From: Beroe forskalii
Taxonomy: Eukaryota > Ctenophora > Nuda > Beroida > Beroidae
DNA length: 64,000 nucleotides
Assembly (NCBI GenBank): GCA_011033025.1
Contig: WFMF01000026.1
Coordinates: forward strand, 62,001-126,000
Direction of reading: 5' to 3'
Shown here one piece after another: positions 34,640 through 57,191 of this stretch (its first letter is position 1; each line of letters starts with the position of its first letter). The notes under the pieces were generated by a model, which had not been told where the DNA came from, made no database searches, and saw only the letters and a list, made by a program, of their open reading frames with translations. The translations under genes were made by a program, and so were the position numbers.

Positions 34640-36850
34640 CTGGTAATATACTAATTCTGAAGTGGTTTCAAAATAAATGCTTCTCAAATAAACGGGCCAA
34701 TAATTAATGATAATTACCTATTGAACAGGTACATCCTAAATTCTTAAATTATTTCGAAATGATGAAATCAAAATTGCGATAAAAAGGCTCAACAAGGACT
34801 TGGAACCTACATCTCATCATCTGTTGAATCTGAGTTTTCAGCTTTATCATCTGTTTTACTCCAAACTGGCTTAACACACCGTTTTTCTTGGGATAAAATC
34901 AATAGAGTAGCAAAGAGTAAATGCAGCTATATTTGACAGTTATGGAGTATTACAAAAGATTTTTGTAATATCGATTTTACAGTACTATAAATTGAGCATT
35001 TGCAAGAAATCATAGAGGAGCATCCTAGCTACCAGAAAAAGTTTACATATAGAAACGAAAAATCATGCCCTTAGCCTGAGATATGAGCTTAAGAAAATTA
35101 GGATAAACCTGCCGGTTAAATGGTAACCTCAAGGAGAATGATGTTGCTGAGTGTTAATCCAAACATGATTTGGTCAGTGTGCTGACGGGGACATGGGAAG
35201 GGGGAGTCACAGAAAGGGGGAGGAGCAGGGTAGAGAAACTAACACTAAAGCAAGCAAAAGTTGAGAGGGTTAGACCTGGCAAAGACAAGGAATGCACGAG
35301 AGTTGGGTGGAGGTAAGCAACATGGAAACCAATATATGAAAGTCAGTGACTGGATGGCAGGAGACCATCTACACTGAGGACTTGATTGGGGGGAAGAGGT
35401 CCAGACTCCAGATGATGGGTACAGATGGAGTGATATTGGCAAAACATGGCCAAAGTAATCCTGAAACTCTTGGTAAAACTATTCATTACTCAATAGCAAC
35501 TTATTGACTTTTCAAAATCTTTATGTTTACAAAATAAGTTTCAAATCCATGTATAATCTAAATCTGGCAGCCCTTTCTACCTGCTTGTTTTACCTTGTAA
35601 CACATAGCTTGAATTTATAGCTTGATCAATGAGCACACATACCAGTATTTATGGAGCAAAATAGAGGGCCAGTAGGGTCAGGCAGGGGTAACTGGTATGT
35701 AATAAGTATCAAATATTACAGATTATACCCCTCCCAAGCTTGTTTCAGCAGCCGAGTAAGCGTGGTTTTATGGTCTCCACTGAATTACCAAGCAAAAAAA
35801 AGCTTAGAATGAAATTTGATTCTATAAAGGAGCACTTGAATCTGGACGAGGGTCCTCAGACCTGAGTGGGAAGAAATACTGTTGTTTGAGAAAATTTGGT
35901 ACCAGCTAATTCTGGTTGGGGTAAAATCTGGTTCCATGATCTCAGCTGTGATGGTATATAACCTTTGATAATGAACTTGGAATGCCTCGTCCATTATCCA
36001 ACTTACACAGTCTCTGCTATTGCCTCGACTATGTAAGTTGTGGTATATGGTCACCACTTCGACAAATGTAACTGCTAATTACTCATCATGCTCTTCAGTA
36101 GGCATGAAAAGCACAAGAAAGCAAAATATTTATACATTTACTACCATACTTGTTTGTGTTCTTTCACTGCTGTCTTTCTTCTTTGGACTGTGATGGTAAG
36201 GAAATAATCAAATGAATAATATCTGGTTATAATTTTTGCAGCAATATATACAATTATGTTGCTTAACGCGTATATCCCTGTTATCGTCGCGCGGCGCGCT
36301 TCCTCCCGTAGGGAAGCACCCAGCGCGTACACACACCTATGCGGGCTTAGGAAACAATTATGAGGTACTAACTTCTAAACTATAATTCTGATATCACATA
36401 CTAAATTCTGAATACCTGGGAGTTTCAGGGTGTCTTTTGAGTTTGTTACTGTTCCTCAGGCTGTCAATGGCAGTTGTGATGTCTCTTTTAGTACAGGGTT
36501 TTATAGGACTCATGCTTCATTAGAACATAATATTAGTTAAATCTTTTCTCCTCGCAGACCACCTTTATGTTTTAAAAAATGTATTTTACTAAGGGCTACA
36601 AATGGATTCAAGATTGAGTCAATAATAGTTAACAAAGGTGTATGTGGATAAGAGGAACCCAAAAATATGATGAATGCAAAAGTATCTTCTTTGCATTCAA
36701 ATAACAATAGGGAAAACCTGGAGCTTTATATCAAAACTACACTATGGATATGCAATGCAATTATACTACCAAAAATTAATAACCTATGGGTGTTCACTGT
36801 TCAGCCTTAGGTGTGGCTATCAATAAAGCCCTAAGAGATAAACTTCAAGC
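34640..36850. other. No supported gene; one GC-rich element relative
   Basis: Mostly AT-rich DNA. Near 36244-36352 lies a GC-rich element ending ACACACCTATGCGGGCTTAGGAAA, the inverse of the TTCCTAAGCCCGCATAGG end seen at 9.14 kb. Confidence 0.5.
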
Positions 36851-37800
36851 TCTCAAGACATGATAATAAATTTGTCACTTAGCTCAGCCTCAAAAGACAA
36901 TATAACAATAGCAAACTTACAATCTTTACACACCTTTGAACACAAACAGCCATTTAACATCATTATAAAAACACCTTCACAAATTTTAACTAGAATTGAA
37001 TAAATTAACAACATGTGAATAATTTATTAAAATAGACTAAAAATGCCTCACCATATGGCAATTACTAGATTAATAATAACAAAATAAAAGTTTAAAAACT
37101 AACTATATCTAAAACCTCAATGCCTATGCTGAATAAATGTTTATTCCTTCTTCTTTCGTGGTTATTACTTTGATACTGGTTGAACCTTATCTTGTTATGT
37201 AAATAAATTTCTATTTTCTCAAGAACAACTGTAGATATGTACCAAAAGTTATTAGGTGAAAATACTTGTGCATTAGTCTTGTAGTGTTCAATAAAGCTTT
37301 AAATGTGTCAACACGAAAGGGCATCTCTGATTTGGCAAATCATTCCAATGGTAATTCTTTCTGCAATAAAATTCCCAAATTAAACTTGTTCAATTAAAGT
37401 ATCTTAAAAGTTTAAGTAATTCTTCGTTAAAATTTATCAATCTGGACTCATTTCCAGTTCAAGAATGGTAGTTCCCATGGTGAGCAACATTTTTTAAAGC
37501 AAAGTATCAAGCAATGGAACAAGAATTTTGTGTCCATAACTTCAACATCTTTAGCCATAATATTTCTACTTATCCATGCTATAGTCCTATTTGCATCTTT
37601 TACACATTTTGCAATATTTAAATCCCATTTCAAATTTTCATCCATAAGAACACCTAAGTCTTTTTCTTCAAGCTCTCAAGACATGATAATAAATTTCTCA
37701 CTTAGCTCAGCCTCAAGTAAACCAAGAATAGCAAACTCAATCATCACAAAAGCACAAACAGCCTACCCCAGCACCTTCACAAATTTTAATTAAATTTGAG
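36851..37800. repeat. Direct repeat pair (~135 bp) flanking a LINE fragment
   Basis: 36851-36990 and 37669-37800 both begin CAAGCTCTCAAGACATGATA and end CACCTTCACAAATTTTAA, with indels between. The sequence between them includes the LINE fragment at 37.45-37.68 kb. Confidence 0.65.
37448..37678 (-). pseudogene. Fragment of a LINE reverse transcriptase, 3' part
   Basis: The frame reads LEEKDLGVLMDENLKWDLNI then CVKDANRTIAWISRNI, the segment after the RT palm in CR1/Rex-type LINEs (KDLGVLxDxxL...V.KAN..L..I.R). It ends in a broken frame near 37,450. It comes from a different family than the LINE at 20-26 kb. Confidence 0.6.
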
Positions 37801-38220
37801 TAGTGTTGACTCTGTTGTCTTTAATTGAGATGCACACTTTAGTTCTTTTTGCAATGAGAACATTTTGAGCAATCCTACGGAAAGGTATTATTTTGTTTTC
37901 ATGTATATTATTTGTAATGTAATGTTGATCAAAAATAAATTTCTTTCTCTATCCTGGTGCATCCAGTGTGGTGCCTTAGGAGATTGGAGGTTATATTTCA
38001 AATAGGATTTATTAGTGAGAAAAGGAAAGGAATTGCTCTGATTTGTACCTTGATGGTATGGTATTGAAATTAATAAAATTAAACTTGTTTACCTAAAGTT
38101 TGGTAATTACCTATAAATTTTTACTACTATGAATAAAATCTCAGGATGATTAAATCTGAAAATATCTACCACACATTTTTTAAGCAAATATCATCAATGG
38201 AGCCAATTTTGTTGTCCTAC
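37801..38220. other. No gene seen
   Basis: AT-rich; no exon or repeat identified. Confidence 0.45.
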
Positions 38221-38221
38221 G

Positions 38222-38820
38222 TTGTACTTTGTAGGACTTATTTTGCGTGCGCGCGCCTTTTACACGCATATTATTTCTCTGAAGCCGCGCGCGCCGCAAC
38301 GTAGGTCCCACAAAGCGCGCCGCGCAACGCAGACAATAATTTTAGCTGATATTACATCCCTGTTATCGCCGCGCCGCGCGCGTACACTGGCCCTGCGTAT
38401 CCCGTGCTTTTGCGCGGCGCGCTTCCCCAGGGAAGCGCCGCGCGCGTACAGACACCTATGCGGGCTTAGGAAATGATCGGAGGACCTATTTTGCGCGCGA
38501 AAGCGCGCGTGTTCAGAGAACACGTGACTTTTCGAAGAAAATGCGCGCGCGAACAAACAGGGGCACATAGCAACGCGCGCGCCTTTTCTAATTTATTCTC
38601 TGAACGCGCGCAACGTAGGTCCCACAACGTGTAAACGCGCCGCGCGTTGCTTCCCTTCCCGGGATCGGACGCCGCGCGCGTACACACCTATGCGGGCGGA
38701 ACCCACGCGAGCCGTAGGGACAAGGAACACCTATATTCGTGTTTAGCGTGCTGGCTTTCTCCCGAAGGGAAGCGCGCGGCGCGTACACATACCTATGCGG
38801 GCTTAGGAAGTGCCAATAAC
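38222..38820. mobile_element. Cluster of GC-rich CGCGCG / CCTATGCGGGCTTAGGAA elements
   Basis: At least two element ends (ACACCTATGCGGGCTTAGGAA near 38451 and ACATACCTATGCGGGCTTAG near 38785) and many CGCGCGCGCC / GGCGCGCG inverted blocks occur in 600 bp. Also repeated are GAACGCGCGCAACGTAGGTCCCACAA-like segments (38290 and 38600). Long open frames on both strands here are a by-product of GC richness. Confidence 0.55.
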
Positions 38821-38999
38821 GCCACTAGAAGTAGATAGCACTGCACCAATTGAGATCTGCATAGGCACCAATGGTGATGGCTGAAATGGTACACTTGTCA
38901 GACCCCTTCGGTGGGCGCGCGCGCGTCCCGCGTCCGCCGGAGGTTATGGTACACCCTATCGCCATTGGTACCATTGGCGATCACTATGGGATGCAGATG

Positions 39000-40012
39000 A
39001 ACCATTTGAAGGGTGCCAATGGCGCCATTAAGAAGCGATACTAAACTTAAAGTCGAGATCGCCGTTAGAGGGGAGTGGCATCAATGGTGCCATTGGCGAC
39101 AATGATACCATTGTTGCCACCATCAAAATGGCACCAATGGTTACAATGGTGCCATTGTCACTAATGGTGCCATTCAAATAGAAACAATGGTGCCATTGGC
39201 ACCAATGGTATTGGAACATTTGGCACTGTTGGTGCCATTGGACTTATTGGTGCCTTTGGCACCATTTAAATGGCATCAATGGTGCCATTGGTTCTATTGC
39301 AACCATTGACACCATTGGCACCATCATGATCAAAATGGCACCATTGTTACCATTTCATTTGCCATTTCAATGGTGGCACCAATGGCACCATTGGTGCCAA
39401 TGGTAGCAATAGAACAAATGGCACCATTGATGCCATTTAAATGGTGCCAGTGGCGTTAATGGCACCATTGGAACCAATAAGTCCAATGGCGCAAATGCAA
39501 AATGGCAACATTGTCGTTATTTAAATTGTACCATTGGTGCCATTGATGGCACCATTGTTACTATTGGCACCAATGGCACTATTGTTACAATTGGCACCAA
39601 TGGAACCATTGTTACTATTGGCACCAAATCCAATGGAACCATTGGTGCCAATTGAATGCCAATGGCGATCGCCATTGGCATTCAATGGCGATCGCCAATG
39701 GTACTAAAATGACGATACCCATGCCTGATGCCCATGTGTGCAGACCGCTGGATTGAAAAAGGCCTCGATAAAGATGCGCGAAATTGTGCGCTTTTGACGG
39801 AATTTATATGGAAAGATGAAACGCGCAGAGGAAATCCGCGCATCTTTATCGAGGCCTCTGTCAATCGAGCGCTCTGCACACATGTGCGATAGAATGTACC
39901 ATTGGTGCCATTTCAGTCATCACCATTGGTGCCAATGGATCTCTATTGGTGCCATCTAGTGGCGCCATTGGCACCAATGGCACCATTGGCACCAATGGCG
40001 CCATTGGTGATA
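39000..40012. repeat. Palindromic CCATTGGTGCCATTGG satellite
   Basis: About 1 kb in which the self-complementary words CCATTGGCACCAATGG and AATGGTGCCATT recur dozens of times with variable spacing (for example 39071-39240, 39540-39640, 39950-40010). A hairpin MITE (39733-39884) interrupts it. Confidence 0.85.
39733..39884. mobile_element. Hairpin MITE, family copy 2 (152 bp)
   Basis: CATGTGTGCAGACCGCTGGA and its inverse ending GCGCTCTGCACACATG enclose GCCTCGATAAAGATGCGCG / CGCGCATCTTTATCGAGGC, a long near-perfect stem, with the same GACGGAATTTATATGGAAAG centre as copy 1. Confidence 0.75.
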
Positions 40013-40533
40013 TGTGCTACCCGGTATGACACTTTCGCCAAGAAGCGTTTCTAAAAACTGAATTCTACAATAATCATTAGCACTTTATTTTTTGTGCTCA
40101 AATCAAAATTAATATCCGATTTGAATTTTCAGACATCCACAGTATCCAAGCCCAAATGCAGAAACTACTGTTACTTATGAAATTGTAACGTTGTAGATAG
40201 ATAAGAGGGACAGGCGGGACTGAGGGTCGCAGTGGGAAGGTGATATATAATTATAACAGTTGCAGTAGCCACTGACCGTCAGGAGTTCTTGGGTATCTAA
40301 CACGCCTACACACTGTACTAATACACTTACAGTAATACTATTGAGTATCTTGAAAAGTTTTCCAGCTCATCTTGATTTCTTATGATATCAATCCATATTT
40401 CATAGTTTTGTGAATCGCACACCTCCGTAGCTCATCTAAAGATCTTAGTATGTAGGTAGGGCGTAGGCGATAAAATTAAAAGTAAAGCGAATGAGCTCGA
40501 TCTTTCCGCAATGTACTGACGACAGAGTGTTCT

Positions 40534-51991
<11,458 letters not shown>

Positions 51992-52082
51992 TCCTCAGTG
52001 GGGAGACAGGGTTAAGAGGATAGCAACCTTAGCAACCTTGAGTGGAGAGACTGGTTACGAGGAAAGGAGGAAAGCAACCTGA

Positions 52083-52778
52083 GCAACCTTGAGGAGGGAT
52101 ACTGCTTACGAGGATAGCAGCCTTGGTGGTCAATTAAGAATAAATTATGGTAAATTATTATATTGTTATATGTATGAAATATCCTTGATCTGGCAATTGT
52201 TTGAAAATTTATCTAAGGGGCAGATTGAAATGGTTCAAAAATGATTCGATTTGTATGCATAATAGAATAATATGGCCGGTTTAAAAAGGCTCCCTAAAAA
52301 CTCCAATAAAGCAATAAGGTACCAGGTTTATATATAAGGCAATTAATGAAATATAAAATCTTATCAATATATTATCAAAATTCAAATTAAACAATTTAAC
52401 AGATTTATCAAACTAAAAATAAGTTATCCGCCTAACTTTCTAAAAAGGAGGCTGGGAGAAATCTGAAAAAACTTATTTAGAATTACCAAAGTACTAAGGT
52501 AAACAACCTCAACTGCAATGAGTTTATGATGAAAATTCCATGAAAATTCCTTACAAAAACTTTTCTGACTTATCCCAGACTAATAACTCTTTGAGTAACT
52601 TAAGTCATAGACATAATATCATGAGATCATGGATACAATCAATCAGAAAAAGCATATTTTTCATTAATAAAAGTTATGAGGTTATTACTCGAATAATGAT
52701 AAACCCAATAGCACAAACGCAATAAGATAATAAATCATTAATCAACCATCTACTCATCTAACTTCCAAGCTCATACTC
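52083..52778. other. Intergenic, no gene seen
   Basis: Between the AAA gene 5' end and the 3' end of the BTB gene. A two-copy AGCAACCTTGAG(T/G)GGAGA-like repeat at 52020-52110 lies in the presumed upstream region of the AAA gene. Confidence 0.5.
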
Positions 52779-54425
52779 TTAGACAGAATAAATAAACCTG
52801 AAAGCATCTTCCCACTTATCTTCCGAACCCGGCTTGCACATCACTGTACTGATGAATCTCAATCTCCCTATCGCTGTACTTTGCTGGAAGTTCCCTTCTA
52901 TGGCAGCAATACCTCTCAAGATCACTCTGACAGAATCTTTATTACGTTTAAAGCGTTTCTTGTGACGTTCATTCAGAGTGCAGAATTCGTTCCCACCCAT
53001 GCCACCAACGGGACCAAGCTTCCTATTACGATTGGTTACGAACGTTAGTTGATCTATCATCCACCCTCTTCTGCCTTTAACGTAAGATACATATTCATTC
53101 TCCTTTAGCTCAAAGGTTTCTGTAGTAAGAAAAGTATCGTCGGGATTAGATAGACCAATGCGTATGGATCTCAAAGGATTGTTTTCAGATGGCTCGGTTC
53201 GAAAGAAGAGTTCCAGTCCCTTGATAATATTCCGTCCATCCCAAAGCCTGTTGGTGATGGAAATCTTCCTGATGTCTCCCAGATGCAGAGAATCTTTTGT
53301 GTACGGATATCCGACAGCAACACCCGTGATATGTTGGAGTCCAGCCTCAGGGGAAATTTCAGTTGATACTGCTACCAATGATTCCTTGTCAGCAATAAGG
53401 CATTTTGGTATCAGAGATCTGTAGTAGTTGTAAGGATGCAGGTTTGATGCAATACTTTCATCATCAATGAACACCTGTTCCAAAATGTTGCGGGTCGATT
53501 TTTCGGCAACAGTGTTTAGAATTTTCTCCAAAATGAAGGAATCCTCAAATATTTCAACCATTCTTTCACGAGATATTTTTGAGAAAGTTCCTTGCTCGTG
53601 TAACGACAAAAGGATTTTATTCACGGTGTTTTTCTCATTGAGATCACCAAGAATGATTTCTCGGATAGAGGAACACAGTTCGGTTGGAATTTCATCATTA
53701 GCAGAATGGTCAATGTGAAATTGAAGAAAATTCGTGACCAAATACAAGACCCTTATGCTTTTATTTAATATATGACAATGTTCAAAAATGCACCGACTGT
53801 CTCGAATGGGACGATCAAATCCAGACAAAAGGGCAAAAATACACTCTTTTGATAACTGATTCAGAGTGAACATGAAATTGGGGTCTGTTTTCCTTATTTT
53901 CAACGTCTCACGTATGGACGAAGAAACCATTTCGTTGAGGCATTCCAAACAATTATCATAGCTCCACTGGAGCCAGTTGCACAGATCATTTTCCTGGAGA
54001 CGAGAGGCTATAATTTGAGAATACTTATTCACTATCTCCTCTATTCCCAAATAATTGGCAGCCAAGAGAAATTCTTTCTTTTCAGAATCCTCAGTGAAAT
54101 TAGTCAATTCTCTACAATACAGAGCATCTATGCAAGCCTTGAGAATAGAGTGTCTGATTGGGAGAGTAGAAGCTGCCATGGATGGGTCTCTACCCAGCAG
54201 CCCACGGAGGTAGCCACACTGTGAAGCAAGGACGATCTTGTGAGCTCTTACCTCTCCTCCATCACTTGATATCAAAGTGAAATCTGTTAAAGAATCATAT
54301 CCTTCTTGCTCTGCGTTTGTGTAGTACCAGGCCAATTTATTTACAAACACGTCGGGTTGGATCATTCTTTTCTTCCGTGGCGGGCTTCTATCTTTTGTAA
54401 GCGTAAATCCATATTCTGCTGCCAT
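52779..54425 (-). CDS. BTB-BACK protein with a jacalin-like C-terminal domain
   Basis: One uninterrupted 548-codon frame from ATG 54425 (MAAEYGFTLTKDRSPPRKKR; basic, possibly nuclear) to a stop at 52779. Residues ~40-140 are a BTB/POZ domain (DFTLISSDGGEVRAHKIVLA, FLLAANYLGIEEIV), residues ~145-260 a BACK helix bundle. Residues ~365-540 look like a beta-prism (jacalin-like) fold: ISITNRLWDGRNIIKGLELF, GWMIDQLTFVTNRNRKLGPV then GGMGGNEF, and a last strand IEGNFQQSTAIGRLRFI. BTB-BACK proteins are usually Cullin-3 adaptors, so the C-terminal domain may bind the substrate; sugar binding is only a possibility. Near the end CAG|gtttat could be a weak donor, so the last residues may differ. The BTB call is firm; the jacalin-like call is moderate. 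Confidence 0.8.
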   Translation of the reverse strand: MAAEYGFTLTKDRSPPRKKRMIQPDVFVNKLAWYYTNAEQEGYDSLTDFTLISSDGGEVRAHKIVLASQCGYLRGLLGRDPSMAASTLPIRHSILKACIDALYCRELTNFTEDSEKKEFLLAANYLGIEEIVNKYSQIIASRLQENDLCNWLQWSYDNCLECLNEMVSSSIRETLKIRKTDPNFMFTLNQLSKECIFALLSGFDRPIRDSRCIFEHCHILNKSIRVLYLVTNFLQFHIDHSANDEIPTELCSSIREIILGDLNEKNTVNKILLSLHEQGTFSKISRERMVEIFEDSFILEKILNTVAEKSTRNILEQVFIDDESIASNLHPYNYYRSLIPKCLIADKESLVAVSTEISPEAGLQHITGVAVGYPYTKDSLHLGDIRKISITNRLWDGRNIIKGLELFFRTEPSENNPLRSIRIGLSNPDDTFLTTETFELKENEYVSYVKGRRGWMIDQLTFVTNRNRKLGPVGGMGGNEFCTLNERHKKRFKRNKDSVRVILRGIAAIEGNFQQSTAIGRLRFISTVMCKPGSEDKWEDAFRFIYSV

Positions 54426-54870
54426 ATTCTTCTTGAGTCCTTGATAAGTCCGAGCAATCAGTTGATTTTGAAAATTAGGGATATTCTTAATACCATCGTT
54501 TATTTCATTTTGAAAAGTTTTCTAATTTCAAGGTTGATAACTGAACACCTCGAAATAATCATGATACCTATTATTTGACAAAATCATCCACGCAATCGCA
54601 TTTGCACATTTGCAATTATAAGCAGACAGGGCAATTTCATTCATAATGTTGAATTACTGATCAATTAATGAAGAACAAATAAATTTGGAAATGATTTAAT
54701 AAATCAACTGCATATTTTGCAAATAAAAGCAATTCTCCTGAAATCGTTCAGTGATTCAAACTCAGAAAGTCATTCATTTCTTCATTTACACTTTCACGCG
54801 TCAAAGCGTCAAAGGGAAACCTTAATATGAATCAGTTGTCCCAGTTGACGCTGTCATGAGCTCCAGATTC
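54426..54870. other. Upstream region of the BTB gene, no feature seen
   Basis: AT-rich; no TATA or initiator could be assigned with confidence. Confidence 0.4.
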
Positions 54871-54879
54871 CGAGGGTAT

Positions 54880-55183
54880 CAGGGGGCTGGCAAGCCCCCC
54901 GCGGCGGTTTGCGAGCCCGAGGGCCCGAGGGGCCCGAGGGCGAGCATTGGACGACGGTTCTAACAGTGCGAGGGCCGAAGGCCCGAGCCGCGAGCCCGAG
55001 GACCCGAAGGGTCCGAGGGCGAGCATTAGACGGCGAACCTAACAGTGCGAGGGCCGAAGGCCCGAGCGCGAGCCCGAGGACCCGAAGGGTCCGAGGGCGA
55101 GCATTGAACGGCGGTCCTTACAGTAAACGACCTTCCGGGCATCGGAAGTAAGTTTTGTTAACTTTGCTTGCCAGCCCCCAACT
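54880..55183. mobile_element. Element with GGGCTGGCAAGC / GCTTGCCAGCCC ends, GC-rich tandem core
   Basis: Left end GGGGGCTGGCAAGCCCCC, right end GCTTGCCAGCCCCCAACTAT. The core is three ~77-bp repeats of CGAGGGCGAGCATT...CAGTGCGAGGGCCGAAGG, itself full of GGGCCGAAGGCCC palindromes. Open frames on both strands are compositional. Confidence 0.6.
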
Positions 55184-55401
55184 ATATGTTTTCATGGATT
55201 CGCTATATTTCACGTTGAAATTTGAGTAAGTTCCCGTTGCCGAAATCGCACTAAAATTTAAACATTGCTTGTTTAGAGGTCAAAGGTGCAACTGTCAAAA
55301 TTTCAGGTCAATCGGATGAAAAATGGCCGAGTTATTACAGTTTGAATATTGCCAAAATCGAGGGTGTTCTTGTTAAATTGGGTTACGACCATATATATAC
55401 A

Positions 55402-55624
55402 TCAGGGCGCTGGCAAGCGCACGCAGCCACGTTATGGGGTCTCCGGACGAGGGCATCTCCGAACGATCGGCCCGAAGGGCCGAGGGCAGCAGTCCCGGCC
55501 CGAAGGGCCGGGACTGCTGGCCAGACACAGTAAAAAGACCAGGAGTACCAGCACGAAGTGCTGAAAGTCGTATCGGGACCAATTTTCAAGTCTTGAAAAA
55601 TGAGTTTGCCAGCGCCCACTATAT
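55402..55624. mobile_element. Second element of the same design, different core
   Basis: Left end AGGGCGCTGGCAAGCGC, right end GTTTGCCAGCGCCCACTATA. The core has CGGCCCGAAGGGCCG palindromes but a sequence different from the neighbour 220 bp away. Confidence 0.5.
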
Positions 55625-55974
55625 AAAAATTCAGTGATTTGCGAAAATCGCGATTTTCGAGTCGCGTTTTAGACACCTTAACGAGCTCTGTTGGACACAA
55701 AAATTTGCACAGTTGTAGTCCATGGTATGAAGAACAATCCCTGAAAATTTCATGAAAATCGACCGCACCGTTTTTTCAAAATAAATTATCAAAAAAATCC
55801 CATTTTGCCGAAAATTAGTGTTATGGACGGTACGACTCCTCCTCCTCCCACCACAAAACGGGAAAACACTTCAAGGGAGAACCATAAAAGATAGAATCGT
55901 AATCTAAACGGCATATGAAACTTTAGAATGAGGTGCGTGCACTAGGGCATGTTAAAAATATTTTTGCCAAATCC

Positions 55975-56725
55975 TTAATTGGATAATTGACCAATTAAAG
56001 TAATTATCGCTTATAACTCAGAAAGTAAAAATGATAGCGACTTAATTCCAACGGTATCATTAACTAGAGCCACAATAACGTTATATGTGTTTAATTTGCG
56101 TACCGGTTTTCAACCGCCTAATGAGATAATTGGCCAATTAAAGTAATTATCGCGTATAACTCAAAAAGTAAAAATGATAGCGACTTTATTCCAACGGTAT
56201 CAGTAACTAGAGCCAAAATAAGGTTATATGCGTTTAATTGGCGTACCGTTTCTCAACCACCTAATGAGATAATTGACCAATTAAAGTAATTATCGCGTAT
56301 AACTCGGAAAGTAAAAATGATAGCGACTTAATTCTAACGGCATCATTTACAAGAGCCAAAATTACGCTTTTTACGTTTATCGTGAGTGCCGGTTCTCAAC
56401 CGCCTAATGAGATAATTGACCAATTAAAGTAATTATCGTGTATAACTCGAAAAGTAAAAATGATAGCGACTTAATTCCAACGGTGTCATTTACAAGAGCC
56501 AAAATTACACTTTATACGTTTATCTTGAGTGCCGGTTCTCAACCGCCTAATGACATAATTGACCAATTAAAGTAATTATCGTGTATAACTCGAAAAGTAA
56601 AAATGATAGCGACTTAATTCCAACGGTATCATTAACAAGAGCCAAAATTACGTTTTATACATTAAGTTGAGTACAGGTTGTCAACCGCTTAATTGAATAA
56701 TTGACTGATTAAAGCAATTATCTCA
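55975..56725. repeat. ~143-bp tandem repeat, 5-6 copies
   Basis: Starts GATAATTGACCAATTAAAG at about 55982, 56125, 56268, 56411 and 56554, with a decayed sixth at 56695. Units carry AAAGTAAAAATGATAGCGAC and CCGGTTCTCAACCGCC. Confidence 0.9.
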
Positions 56726-56769
56726 ACTTGTACTGAATGTAGTGAGTTTTTTTGCCAAAAAAGAGTGAT

Positions 56770-57191
56770 ATGGATAGCCAAAAACAATTTAAAATTGTTT
56801 GGGTTTCGCAGCCACTACAGTACCTAAAATTATACGATTAAAAGTATTGATATGAATTTTAATTGCAGCCCGGTCGTGGCGGTGCATTTTGGTTTCAAAA
56901 CTAATCGATTTGAAGATTCACGTTTTTCAAAGTTATTAAGGGGCTAGAACGTCTAACACATTTCTGTGTTTAGGTACAGCGCGATCCTGACAAAGTCAAA
57001 GACGGATTTACACAATGAATTAATGCTGTTTTTCCATTATTACTACAATGAAATTGTGGTAGTCTGCTACCACAGTGCACCGCCACGACCGGGCTGCGAT
57101 TAAAATTCATATCAATACTTTTAATCGTATAATTTTAGGTACTGTAGTGGCTGCGAAACCCAAACAATTTTAAATTGTTTTTGGCTATCCT
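56770..57191. mobile_element. MITE with ~120-bp terminal inverted repeats
   Basis: Left arm from GGATAGCCAAAAACAATTTA to GCAGCCCGGTCGTGGCGGTG and right arm from CACCGCCACGACCGGGCTGC to TAAATTGTTTTTGGCTATCC are nearly perfect inverse copies. A TAT trinucleotide on each side may be the target duplication. Non-coding centre of ~180 bp. Confidence 0.85.

Noticed and set aside
38222..38820. Several overlapping Arg/Ala-rich frames on both strands
   Set aside because: GC-rich palindromic mobile elements; no splice sites, domains or codon bias.
54832..55151. Frames rich in RARGPEGPEG-like repeats, collagen-like at first sight
   Set aside because: The period follows the ~77-bp DNA repeat and its GGGCCGAAGGCCC palindromes, and similar frames exist on the other strand.
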